Of a stretch of 64,000 nt of DNA, positions 1 to 11,005 are shown piece after piece. Under the pieces are notes generated by a model. That model worked only from the letters and a program-made list of their open reading frames with translations, ran no database searches and was not told the DNA's origin. Each line of letters starts with the position of its first letter. Position 1 is the stretch's first letter. The position numbers and the translations under genes are program-made. Source of the DNA: Rostratula benghalensis (taxonomy: Eukaryota; Chordata; Aves; Charadriiformes; Rostratulidae); assembly GCA_013399305.1 (NCBI GenBank), contig VXAI01000035.1, positions 2,310,110-2,374,109 on the forward strand. Direction: 5' to 3'.

Positions 1-398
1 ACCGGCTGAGGGAGCTGGGGGTGTTCAGCCTGGAGAAGAGAAAGCTCCAAGGAGACCTTAGAGCAGCCTTCCAGTACCTGAAGGGAGCCTACAGGAGAGC
101 TGGAGAGGGACTCTTTGTCAGGAAGCGTAGTGACAGGATAAGGGGCTTTAAACTGAAAGAGGGGAGATTTAGATTAGATACCAGAAATAAATTCTTTCCT
201 GTGAGGGTGGTGAGGCACTGGAACAGGTTGCCCAGAGAAGCTGTGGCTGCCCCATCCCTGGAGGTGTTCAAGGCCAGGCTGGATGGGGCTTTGAGCAGCC
301 TGGTCTGGTGGGAGGTGTCCCTGCCCATGGCAGGGTGGGTGGAACTTGATGTTCTTTAAAGTCCCTTCCAACTCCAACCGTTCTATCATTCTCTATGT
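1..398 (+). mobile_element. CR1 LINE fragment, 3' end
   Basis: The start reads through the C-terminal part of a CR1 reverse transcriptase (frame from 21: [20 protein letters not shown]) and ends with the usual CR1 3' tail, 'cccttccaactccaaccg' followed by 'ttctatcattctatg'-like octamers. It is cut by the left edge, so its full length is unknown. The frame is open only because the copy is fairly young; it is not a host gene. Confidence 0.93.
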
Positions 399-1410
399 TT
401 GACTCAACTTGTATCAGGTTTTTTCATGGAATCAGCTTGATGCAAGTTGAGGCAACCCTCTGAAGGGTGTGCTGGAATTAACAGTAAACCCAACTGCTTG
501 CTTGGCTATGGCTGAGCTTGATCACCTTGGTGGAGGAAACAGATGGTGGTAGGCATCAGGTCTTACGGACCTTGGCCTCAAAGAATGGCTTTGCTCCACA
601 TCTTAAACCTTTTCATCCTGGATTGTTTTGCAGGGTATGGATGGCTTGAGATGGCTCTTAGGTGGGACTTCTAGGAAACTTGCAGTTGCCTAATCTTTTT
701 AAAGGTTCAAAATAGCCCTTCTCTTTCAAGTACAATTAGAAATTTAAACAACTTCACAGAGAAACAGATCCCGAATTTAAGATAAGCAGGTTTTAAACCC
801 TTAGTCTGTGACTCTTCCTTGTTGCAGTGGGGTGACCAGACTTGCAGGCTGTTTTCTACTTGGAGTTTGGTGTTTTCACCCCAGAATTCCCCTCAGAACA
901 GGAGAGCACCAAACTTCCCAGTGATGTATTCCCCCTGAGAAGCTTCTGCTTTGGACAGATTGGTGTTGCCACACCAAAGGAGGAGTTCCTAGAGACTCGT
1001 CTTTCTTTCTGGCTGGTCTGTGGACAGGGAAGTGCAGGGCTGGCAGGTGCCCTTGTCAAGAAGTGAGAATTAACTCGATGCTAAAGTAATCGAGAATGAA
1101 GTTGGGGGGGTGAGGGGCTGGAGAGGGAAGTTGCTGTGATTATTTGTCCCATGTCAGGCATGGTTTGGTGCTTTGAATCCATTCAAGACAACAGTCTCTG
1201 GGCTGATTTATAGGCAATATAGCTGCCAGCTTCTCCTCCAAAGCCCTGCTGAGCTAGCTTTGCTGCTGCTTGGGGAGGATTTTGTGATCTGTGAGGTGGC
1301 AACAGTCTGGGGGCACCTGAGTCCTATGGACCCTCCTACAAGCTCCTTGGAGACTTTATGCCAGTACTTTTTCTCCCCCCTGCCGCCATGGCAAAGCTGC
1401 CTGCCTGCTC
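399..1410. other. intergenic, no gene seen
   Basis: Unique-looking sequence upstream of LDLRAD1. Short open frames at 842-1066 and 1173-1424 have no recognisable domain, no splice context and no support. TMEM59, the neighbour expected by synteny with human, was not seen here and would lie further left. Confidence 0.6.
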
Positions 1411-1545
1411 ATAGAATCATTTAGGTTGGAAGAGACCTTTAGGATCATCAAGTCCAACTGTTAACCCAGCACTGCCCAGTCCACCCCTAAGCCGTGTCCT
1501 TCAGCACCACATCTACATGTCTTTTTAAATACCTCCAGGGCAGAA
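1411..1545 (-). mobile_element. CR1 LINE 3' fragment
   Basis: Reverse-oriented CR1 tail: 'catagaatcatttaggttgg' then 'aagagacctttaggatcatc' and 'aagtccaactgttaacccag', continuing to 'aaatacctccaggg'. Only about 135 bases remain, typical of 5' truncation. Confidence 0.9.
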
Positions 1546-1721
1546 GGGATGCTACCAGCTCCAAAACTAAACTAGATTATCCTGCTTTTCCAAGTGCTTT
1601 CTTTGATCACTTATGAAATATGCGATTGAGGGGCTACACACGAGGATACAATGCCTTTGTAACCTAGGCAACCTTAGCTTCAACATGGAACCTAACGTTG
1701 ACTCTGTCCTTCATTTGAGTG

Positions 1722-1790
1722 GTAAACTGGACTGGATGACCTCCAGGGGTGCCTTCCAACCTAAATTATTCTATCATTTTATGATTAGAC
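1722..1790 (+). mobile_element. CR1 LINE 3' tail remnant
   Basis: A very short plus-orientation tail, 'ctggatgacctccaggggtg' followed by 'ccttccaacctaaattattc' and 'tatcattttatgat'. Only the terminal 70 bases of the element are left. Confidence 0.8.
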
Positions 1791-2979
1791 TGTGCCTATT
1801 GGTACACTGTGAGGGTTACACGTCCCTGCTACCGTGAGTGCTGCTGAGGAGAAATGACAGGGTGACTCAGAGGAGAGTGCACTTCCTGATGACAGAGTTT
1901 ACAAGCAGTAGAGGAACATCCATGGGAGCAGAACTCAGCCCTGCTATACCAAACGTCCTTGAGTCCACAAAAGAGGACAGGAAAATCTTGAGGAATATAC
2001 TTTTTTTTGCCTCATTCGTATTAGAATAGATTAGAGCCTTTATGTCATATTTTGAGACTGTCTTTAAAAAGTCCAGATATTTAGAGGGTGCAACTTACTT
2101 TCAGTATATATTACTCATGAGATAGTCCCATTTTGTTGCTTCACTGAGGTCATAAATATTTCAGCAACAGCTGTTGTGGTGTTTGTAAGAGTCAGTCACT
2201 TGCATAGGGGAAAATCAAGAAGGGAAAAGTCTTATTCATGAAGTTGGAAAACTCTGTTCTGCATGTGCTAAGACCTGCAGCTGGTTTAGAAGGCTGCAAT
2301 CTATTTGTAAGTTCATTTTAGCTAGAGGCCGAGCTGCTAGGACTTAGTACAAGCCTGGAAATTCAAGTAATTTAAGTAAAAGAGAGGACCCTGGAGGATT
2401 CTCTATGCCTGTGCTTTTTGCCCAAGCAGGGAAGCTATGCCAGATGGTTGTATCCTGCCAAGCTCTGCTGAGATCTGATCATCTTGCAGGACTCTGGGCT
2501 GATGCTTCCACAAGGTCAGCATGTCAGCTCGCTGGAAAGTGGTGGGAAGAAAGGAGAGTTGCATGAAGATGATCAAACTCTTCCCTCAAGCTTTCATCAT
2601 GAAGAGGGAGGTTCTCTGTGACTGGCACCTGGGTAAATGCAGTTGGCATCAGCTGGAGGTGAGCATTCATCTTCCAACCAGGGTTCTCCACGTGCAAAAT
2701 CTCTGTATCCTGTGTGATTTGCCTGATGTCCTGCTGCGAAACCAAAATGGAGCCATGAGGAATGATAAGCAGACCAGAAACCCTGCTTCCAGCAGGGGCT
2801 GAAGCACAGGCTCAGCGCTGCCTTCCCTGTCCTCTCCTGCTTGCGTGCCTGGGCAGCAGCACCTCACCGTGCTCTCCTTCCTCTGTTGGGCTTTGTATCC
2901 TGGCAACGTCGCTCCTGTTAGGTGCAGAAAGCTCCCGGCGGTCCTTTGAGCTGCTGTGAGGGCTGGAGCTCTGGGAAGC
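1791..2979. other. intergenic / LDLRAD1 5' flank
   Basis: No gene or repeat is recognised between the CR1 tail and the LDLRAD1 start codon. The LDLRAD1 promoter and 5' UTR should lie in the last few hundred bases; no TATA box or CpG island is evident. Confidence 0.5.
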
Positions 2980-5900
2980 ATGAACAAAACTCACCCCCAG
3001 GTACAGTCCTTCTCTTTGGGGAATTAAAAAAAAACCACAAAAAACCACAAACTTATGCGTGGCTGCTTCCTAAAGTACATGTGTTCTCAATGGTGTTGTC
3101 TGACCTCTTTATGGCTGGTTTCTGTGAGATTTTAGAGTTGTTTTTACTTAATCTAATTTGATACAAAAGGAAAGTATTGATACAGAGCTCTGGACTTGCA
3201 TTAGTGTTTGTTTAACTAAGATGTAAAGGGTGATCTGATTGATCGCTTGTTGAGTTAAACCTGGGCCACGCTTCCACCGAGGCAGTTTTTGCTTGTATGT
3301 AAAAATAAATGCTATATATTCCTGGGTAAAATGGGTATGAGAACTAGAAAACCATACCTTACTGTGTGCTGCTTCTGTAAACGGCCTTTTGTTCCTTTCC
3401 TTCTAGAGAAACGGAGATGTCACTGCTTTTGAATCTGCGAAGTCCTTCTCTGAAAAAAGAGGTAACGAATAAAATGCAGAGCTTAGCATTTTTATTATTA
3501 AAATATAAACCAGTTGCCACTATCTAACTGATGTAAAATGTAAGCAGTATTTATGGTCTGTTCAGACTGATTTCCTGCCCCTTCTTCTACGTAGTGAAAT
3601 GTCCAGACTATATATAATTAATAAAATTAGGCTGTTCTCTGTTGGCCTGGAGTTGGCAGCCTTATGGTAGGGTAGCAGGATAGGTAATCTTGGTCCGTCA
3701 CAGAAAAGCTCACAATGAACTTACTACGGGCTTTCTATACGTTTTTATTAGCCAAACTTCAGCAAATTTTCACCATTTTAAGAAGGAGAAAGTGAGATCA
3801 AACAGAATCAATCACCAAACCTGTAACTTGGGCTGCAACAACATTTCATCACTGCTAGTGTTTTATACTCATAGAATCACAGAATGGTCCAGGCCGGAAG
3901 GGACCTCCAAAGGTGGTCTTCTCCATCCTCCCCGCAGTCAGCAGGGACACCCCCAACCAGACCAGGTTGCCCAGGGTCTTGTTGAGCCTCCCCTTGAAGA
4001 TCTCCAGGGAAGGGGCCTCAAACACCTCCCTGAGCAACCTGTTCCAGTGTTCCACCACCCTCAGAGTAAAGAACTTATTCCTAATATCCAATCTAAATCT
4101 GCTCTTCTCCAGCTTGAAGCCATTGCCCCTCATCCTGTCACTGCAAGCCTTTGTAAACAGACCCTCCCCAGCCTTCATTTAGGTCCCCTTCAGGTACTGG
4201 AAGGCTGCTCTTAGGTCTCCCTGGAGTCTCCTCTTCTCCAGGCTGAACAACCCCAGCACCCTCAGCCTGTCCTGGTAGCAAAGGTGCTCCAACCCCCTCA
4301 TCATTTTCATGGCCCTCCTCTGGACCTGCTCCAGTAGGTCCATGTCCGTCCTATATTGAGGGCTCCAGACCTGCACACAGTACTCCAGGTGAGGTCTCAC
4401 CACAGCAAAATGGCAGAATCCCCTCTCTGGGTCTGCTAGCAACACATCTTTTGATGCAGCCCAGGATGTGATTGACCTTCTGGGCTGCAAGTTCACATTG
4501 TCTGCTCATGTCCAGCTTCTCATCCATCAGCACCCCCAAGTCCCTTTCCTCAGGGCTGCTTTCTAATACCTCATCCCCTGGTCTGTACTGATACCGAGGG
4601 TTGTTCCAGCCCAAGTGCAGAACCCTGCACTTGCTCTTGTTGAACCTCATGAGGTTCACCTGGGCCCACCTCTCCAGCCTGTTCAGCACCCGCTGGATGA
4701 CATACGATGACATCATGTGTTTGTATTTCATACTGGTGTCTGTTTCCAGCTTTTGTGCTTTGTGGTCACAGCCTTGTTGCCTTGTAGCCAGGGACATGCT
4801 GTAATTCACTGCTTTTCTCTGAGGCTGAAGTGTTCGGTATTTGATTCCTGCTCGAGCGCGATGAAAGGGGGTGGCCAGGATCCCTTCACTGATGAGCGAA
4901 GGCTGGGCCTTTGCAGCATTTGAGCAACACAACAACTAAGTGAACACGAAGCACAGCTACAGCAAATTCTAACTCTTTGACCAAAGCTCTTTTAAGTTCA
5001 GAAGTAACCAAAATCCAATCATACATACAGAATTGTCTTAAGTGCCTGTTTATGTGTTTCTCAAATTGATCGCATTAATTTTTTTATTTTTCTTTTCCTG
5101 TTGGTCTGGCAATATGAAGGAAAACATGGTGTTGGGTTAGAGACAAAGTGCTGGTGCTGCAGAGAGCTGAGCTGAGCTGAGCTGATCAGCGTTGCTCTTC
5201 TGTGTGCTGATGCCCTTGTGATGGCTATGGGTTTGCCATTTAGCTGCTGGATTTGCTTTGCTTTATGTACGTGACTTTCTGAAAGTTGGAGTCCCTGGAA
5301 AGTTGCTGTCTTTTGTACCCTGGAGATGTCTTTGGGAGGAAAAGGACTGCTCTTCAGGCCAGTTCTCACAATTTTGAGCTCATAATTCAGCCTCATTCTG
5401 TGAGAACATTAAAGTCCTAGTTGGGGCAGAAAGCCCAAAATGCCATAAAGTGATATTTTCACCTCTTGGGGAATTTTACCATGGGTGAGCACCTTTCCCA
5501 GCCTTATACTGATCTGCTTGTGTTTTGGCTGTTCTGGTTGTGAAAAGGGCACTGCTGTCCCACTGGGTTGAGCCATCCCCATCCTTCTGCACCCGAGTGC
5601 CTTGAGTGAGCTCTGATGGAGATGTGGTGTTAGTGCCATTTGGTCTCACTGCCCTGTGATGGCATCGAGGGCTCTTCTGCGCTGCAAGCAGTGAAATTCT
5701 CTACAAAGAAGTGTATTCAACATCATAATTTGGCTATTAAAACTCAACTATCAACACCCAAATCCCAGCAGCCCCTGCCAGTCCTGCATGTAGAACCCCT
5801 CAAAGCATTACTCTTGCATGTCTGTGTCCCTCCCCTCCAAAACACCCCAACCCCTCACCTTACTCCCTCTTCCTGACAGGCTGCTGTCGTCCACACAGCT

Positions 5901-8900
5901 GCACATGGAAACACGTCTGCATCTCTGCCATGGCACTGCTTGTCCTCATGACTACCGTGGGCTTGGCAGTGGCACTGGGACTCCTGCAACGTGCACCAGG
6001 TTGGTATCCCAGGAGTTGTTATTTTTCTTGTAAGGGTGGCAAGGAATGGCATTGCATGAGATGAGCCTTTGTGTCCATCACTGTGCTTCCAGGAGGAAGG
6101 AAAAGGATCACCAGCCATCCCTTGGTTCCAGTGTCCTGCTCCATAGGGCTGTGGTGGCTCTGGTTGGTATAGTCATACTTCAGGCTACTAGTGTTGTCTT
6201 CAGCGCTTGGGCCACAACAACCCCATGCAGCCCATTGGGGAAGAGTGGCTGGAGGGCCGCCTGGTGGAAAAGGAGCTGGGGGTGTTGGTTGACAGCCAGC
6301 TGAATGTGAGCCAGCAGTGTGCTCGGGTGGCCAAGAAGGCCAACAGCATCCTGGCCTGTCCCTGTTACTTGGCACTGGTGAAGCCCCACCTCGAGTGCTG
6401 TGTCCAGTTTTGGGCCCCTCTCTACAAGAAAGGTGTTGAGGTGCTGGAGTGTGACCAGAGGAGAGCAATGAGGCTGGTGAGGGGTCTGAAGAACGTTTGG
6501 TCTGATGAGGAGCAGCTAAGGGAGCTGAGGTTGTTTATCCTGGAGAAAAGGAGGGTGAAGGGAGACCTTATTGCTCTCCACAACTCCCTGGAAGGAGGTT
6601 GTAGTGAGGTGGGAGTTGGTCTCTCCTCCCAAGTAACAGGCAAGAGGACAAGAGGAAACAGCTTCATGTTGCACCAGGGGAGATTTAGATTGTATATTAG
6701 AAAAAAATTCTTCACAAAAAAGGTAATCAAGCCTTGGAACAGGTCCCTGGAACACCCAGGAAAGTGGTGGAGTCACCATCCTGGGAGACAATTAAAAGAC
6801 AGGTAGATATGATACTCAGGGACATGGTTTAGTGGTGGTAACTTGCTGGTGCTGGGTTAATGTTTGTATTTCATGTTCTTAAAGGTCTTTTCCAACCTAA
6901 ACAATTCTATGACTCTGCCTTGAACCTACCAGAGATTAATCCTGGCTTTGGTTATTTGCAGAACAACAAATGCATTTCAGAAATCCCCCTTTCTTCCCCT
7001 TGATCTGTTCCTCATACTGTGAAAATGTTGGAAAATAAAGTATTTCTGGCTTTCCCTCCAGTGAACCGCTTGTGTGCAACCTCCAATAACCAGACAGGCT
7101 TCTTGTGCGATGACAGAGTGACCTGCATCCCTGCCAGCCAGGTCTGCGACAGAATCAGCAACTGCAGAAATAGTGAGGATGAGCAGGAGGAACTCTGTGG
7201 TGAGTGAAGATTTTTTTGTTGTTGTTTTGGGGGTTTTTTTGGTTGGTTGGTTGGGTTTTTTTGGTTTTTTGGGGGTTTTTTTTGTGACTGTCCTCCCACA
7301 TTGGTCTTCCTATCATAAGACAGAACAGCTGATGTCCCCTGTGTGAGCCGATGCAGGCAGGACACAGGAACAACCACGAAACCACAGATCAAAGCACAAA
7401 TCTAATCTCAATACCTCATGGATTGGGGAATCTCTGAAGCAGCACCCAGGCAGAGGTAGGCAAGCAGGGGATGCAGGCACCGTGGAGCAAGAGAATCATA
7501 GAATGGTTAGAGTTGGAAAGGGACCTTAAAAATCATCCAGTTCCAACCCCCCTGCCATGGGCAGGGACACCTCCCACCAGACCAGGTTGCTCTAAGCCCC
7601 ATCCAGCCTGGCCTTGAACACTCTCAGGGATGGGGCATCCACAACTTCTCTGGGAAACCTATTCCAGTGTCTCATCACCCTCACAGGAAAGAATTTATTT
7701 CTGGTATCTAATCTAAATCTCCCCTCTTTCAGTTTAAAGCCCCTTGTCCTGTCACTACGCTTCCTGCCAAAGAGTCCCTCTCCAGCTCTCCTGTAGCTCC
7801 CTTCAGGTACTGGAAGGCTACTCTAAGGTCTCCCCAGAGCTTTCTCTTCTCCAGGCTGAACAACCCCAGCTCCCTCAGCCGGTCTTCATAGGAGAGGTGC
7901 TCCATCCCTCTGGTCATCTTCATGGCCCTCCTCTGGACCCATTCCAACGTGAACATCCTTATTAGCAAGAGAGTCCTTGCTAGGAAAGGGAGTGAGTGAG
8001 CGACAGCACTCACACTTGCTGTTCTGACCTGTGTTTCAAGGATTCCAGCAGGTGAAGTTTTCTGCTGGGCTTTGATCTCTTAAACAGCAGGGCAACAATC
8101 CTGGGCATGTTTGATAAGGTGCCCCTAAGTCCATCCCAGGCCTGCATTATCTAAGTTCAGATGTTCTTACCTGTTGAGCACACAAAACCAAACAGCAATT
8201 AGTGTGATAGATGCGTTTTCCAGCACCCTACATGTGCTTGAGCGTGTTTACAGCCCTCCTCGCCAATCTTCTGTTATTTTCCCACATCCCCCTAATCCTG
8301 CTCCGCACTTCTGGCTGCACACGTGAGCAGATAAACCTGGTAGATCCTGTGTAGGGCAGATGCTGAGAGATGGCACTGCCCAAAACCCAGCAGGAGTGCC
8401 AGGAATCAAAGACTCCCAGTTCCTTCAGTCTTCCTAGGGTTTTGTTTGTTTGTTTGTTTTTTGGTTGGTTGTTTTTTTAAACCATGATTCAGCTTTTTAA
8501 ATCATGATTCCTCCGTTGGTTAACCTGTATGCTTACACGGTTAATTTATTGTCCAGTTACACTAGGGGAAAAAAAAATAAATAATCAAACTTATTAAAGC
8601 AGAACCCTGGGGTACCCAGGCTCTGCTTTTGGCTCAGCCACGAGCACCCCTGTCCCTCTTCAACCGCAGCTTCCCCATCTGTGGCTGTGTTTATGCCCTG
8701 ACACCACACAGGGAAGGACCTTTTGACCCCCTCCCCACCCCATGACAGCAGCCTTTGGTAGCTGCTGTCCCAGTCTGTGCCCAGTGGAGTTGAGCACATG
8801 TCCTGTGTGTCCACCCTTGCAGGTGACTTGCCCCACAGCCTTCCAGGACACCTGGTTTTCCACTGCAGTAACCCCTCGGTCTGGGTCTATGCCGATCAGA

Positions 8901-9856
8901 GGTGTAATGGGAGGAACGACTGCGGAGACTGCTCTGACGAGATGGGGAGCTGTAAGTCTCTCTTCTGGCTGCTGGTGGGCAAAAGGTCTTTTCTGCTGAT
9001 GGATTGAAATAGGTTGTACAGGTGTGGTGCTCGCTGATGCTGCTGGAAACACTGGGAGGCTGGCATCCAAAATAGCTGGGATAGGACATGAGTATGACCT
9101 GTGTGGGCTCCCTCCCATCAGCTGCCAAGGGCTCTGTGTCAATGCCTGGCTCTATGCTTTGCTCCCAGCCCCAAGAGTCATTCCTCCTCTGCAGCTTGCT
9201 GAGCATGGAGCAGTTTTGCTGGGATGTGTAACTGTAGGCAGCAGTGATCATTCAAATGGTTGTTGGTCAGGAGATGGGTACGTCTCTGAGCTAGGGGGCC
9301 TGAATATACCTCAGCAGCTTCAAAGTCATCTAGATCCTTCTCTTGCTAAAATAAGCCACAGGTTTGCTCCTAAGTCATCCCTCTAGATGAGGGATGCCCT
9401 CAGGCAAGACCTGCCCATATCAATGGCTCTCTCTAGATTAGCTCATTAAAAAATAAAAAAACTCCAGCTAGTTGTTCTGCTCACAATGACATGTGCTGTG
9501 AAGGTCATCATCACGATGTTATGCTCTGTGATTGTCTCCCAAAAGTAGCATCAAGCAAGTGTCTTCTTTGGCAGGCTCACAGACACAGGGTCATCACCAG
9601 TGGCTTTGCAGTAGTTTCCAGGGGTGAAAGGGTAGCTACCCACCTAAGAGAGGAGGGGAAGTGTTGGTGCAGCAGAAGCACTTCTATTCCCTATTTTCCA
9701 TCTCTCCCAGTGGCCTCCTGCCCCCTGTGTGGGTCGGAGTGGTGGAGCTGCAGCCCTGTGCTTTACGAGTACTGCTCCTGCATCCCAAGGAGGCTGTGCC
9801 GGGACGGCATCCAGCACTGCCACAGCTGGTCCGATGAGTATATCTGCAGACCATGA
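2980..9856 (+). CDS. LDLRAD1: LDLRAD1, LDL receptor class A domain-containing protein 1
   Basis: Six coding exons join in frame: 2980-3000, 3407-3461, 5880-5999, 7062-7199, 8823-8951, 9711-9856 (202 residues plus stop; human about 205). Exon 1 encodes only MNKTHPQ before gtacag, matching the human MNKVFPQ start. Exon 3 carries a Cys-rich juxtamembrane stretch and one hydrophobic segment ([19 protein letters not shown], about residues 42-60) with no signal peptide, which fits a type II single-pass protein. Exons 4-6 encode three LDL-A modules. The first has six Cys and an N-Q-T sequon; the second has only four Cys around a CGDCSDE core; the third ends [19 protein letters not shown] modules bind calcium and ligands outside the cell; the specific role of LDLRAD1 is not known to me. 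Exons 4 and 5 are phase 1-1, so either can be skipped without frameshift. Four introns hold CR1 or low-complexity DNA. Identification is by recalled similarity to human. Confidence 0.95.
3870..4705 (-). mobile_element. CR1 LINE fragment in LDLRAD1 intron 2
   Basis: About 830 bases, reverse orientation. It starts at the tail 'catagaatcacagaatggtc' and reads on the minus strand into reverse-transcriptase C-terminal sequence: [34 protein letters not shown] and [20 protein letters not shown]. It is broken by small frameshifts, so it is a dead copy. With 6200-6915 it brackets LDLRAD1 exon 3 as an inverted pair. Confidence 0.93.
5165..5184 (+). repeat. (AGCTG)4 microsatellite
   Basis: Four perfect AGCTG units in LDLRAD1 intron 2. 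Confidence 0.85.
6200..6915 (+). mobile_element. CR1 LINE fragment in LDLRAD1 intron 3
   Basis: Plus-orientation copy of about 715 bases. The frame from 6207 encodes [40 protein letters not shown] and a [10 protein letters not shown] block, all CR1 reverse-transcriptase C-terminal signatures. It ends 'ttttccaacctaaacaattc' then 'tatgactct'. Confidence 0.93.
7209..7284 (+). repeat. G/T-rich low-complexity tract
   Basis: Begins eight bases after the LDLRAD1 exon 4 donor. It is made of T runs with GGGGG, GG(TTGG)n, GGG and GGGGG runs. The G runs are on the sense strand, so the transcript could in principle fold into a two-tier G-quadruplex beside the donor. Confidence 0.8.
7493..7960 (-). mobile_element. 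CR1 LINE fragment in LDLRAD1 intron 4
   Basis: Reverse copy from 'agaatcatagaatggttaga' through 'gccatgggcagggacacctc' to 'ctcctctggacccattccaa'. The minus strand reads [20 protein letters not shown] and [20 protein letters not shown]. With 6200-6915 it brackets LDLRAD1 exon 4 as an inverted pair. Confidence 0.93.
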
Positions 9857-10797
9857 AGTCTTGGCAACCAGCAGCGCAGGAGACCACAGGGCGCTTCCTG
9901 AGTTGTCACCTTTGAGCCTTGGTGTCCTCCTCCTCTGCCACCCACTGGGAAGCTCCAACCCAAGCAAGCCCACACCAGCAGCGCTCTCACCAGCACACAG
10001 AGATACTGCAAAAGGACCAAGCACTGCACTTCTTGTCTATGGCAGTCCCTGCTGCAGGCAAGACACCAGCTGTGGGACACCTTCACAGGTTCTCTCTCCC
10101 GTCATGTGAGGGGGAGCCATTTCTACATGGGCAGACTACTGTCTTGCAGCATTGACTCGATAGCTCAATGGGTTGTGAGCGGGCTGCTGGAGACCACCAG
10201 CTGCTGGAAATACAGATACCATGTCTGGCTAACCCTGGGCAAGGGGCTTCTCCGGTATGGACATGCTGGTGCTTCTGGAGGCAGCCAGATGATGGGACAT
10301 TGAGAACTACTCTGAAGAGCAGGAGCTGAGTGAGGTGAGCTTTTCTAGACCTTGCTTGGCATTTCCCTCTGACACCTCTTCGCACTCCTGATTCTCATGG
10401 GCAAGAGGAGAAGCCTGTGTTTGTGTGCAAAGCACATCTGCAGGTGGTTTCAGCAGTGGCTTTGAAGGCTCTGTGTTGATGGTCCCAGGACACTTCCTCA
10501 AAAACACCATGCTGAGGGTGACATGGTGGGGAGCTGCTGCACAGGCCCCCTTACGCCCTCTTTTTCAAACCTTGAAGGCCAACATAGAAGTGTAATGGCA
10601 AGGAAGACTGAAGTGGGTGTTTTCAGGGTTTGTGGGGACAAATAACTTTGTTCCTGTGACCACATAGTGGTCCCTGCAGGGCAGGGAACTGGTCTGTATA
10701 TAAAATATACTTCTTTCAGAGTTGTGCTATTCTGGAGCAGTCACTCAGCAGGCTGAGAACAGCCATGGGGCTGGGATGAGTTTGCACTTGATGATGG
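9857..10797. other. LDLRAD1 3' UTR and flank
   Basis: No gene. This probably begins with the LDLRAD1 3' UTR. The first clear AATAAA hexamers on the plus strand are at 11362-11367 and 11827-11832, so the UTR could be long or use a weaker signal nearer the stop. Confidence 0.45.
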
Positions 10798-11005
10798 CAA
10801 GATTTTACACTGAAAAGGTTATTAAGCATTGGAATGGACTTCCCAGAGAAGTGGTTGAGACACCATCCCTGGAGGTATTTAAGAGACAGGTTGACATAGT
10901 GCATAGTGACGTGGTTTAGTGATGGCTTGTTGTTTTTTATCAGTCAGGTTGATGGTTGGATTAGATGGTCTCAAAGGTCCCTTCCAACCTAGACAATTCT
11001 GTGGC
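10798..11005 (+). mobile_element. CR1 LINE 3' fragment
   Basis: Plus orientation: 'gattttacactgaaaaggtt', 'attaagcattggaatggact', 'tcccagagaagtggttgaga', ending 'gtcccttccaacctagacaa' and 'ttctgtgg'. Confidence 0.9.

Noticed and set aside
4179..4935. Open frames with reverse-transcriptase-like sequence as host genes
   Set aside because: They are CR1 remnants; the same peptide blocks recur at 1, 6207, 7729, 13279, 17106, 39071 and 42440, mostly broken by frameshifts or truncation.
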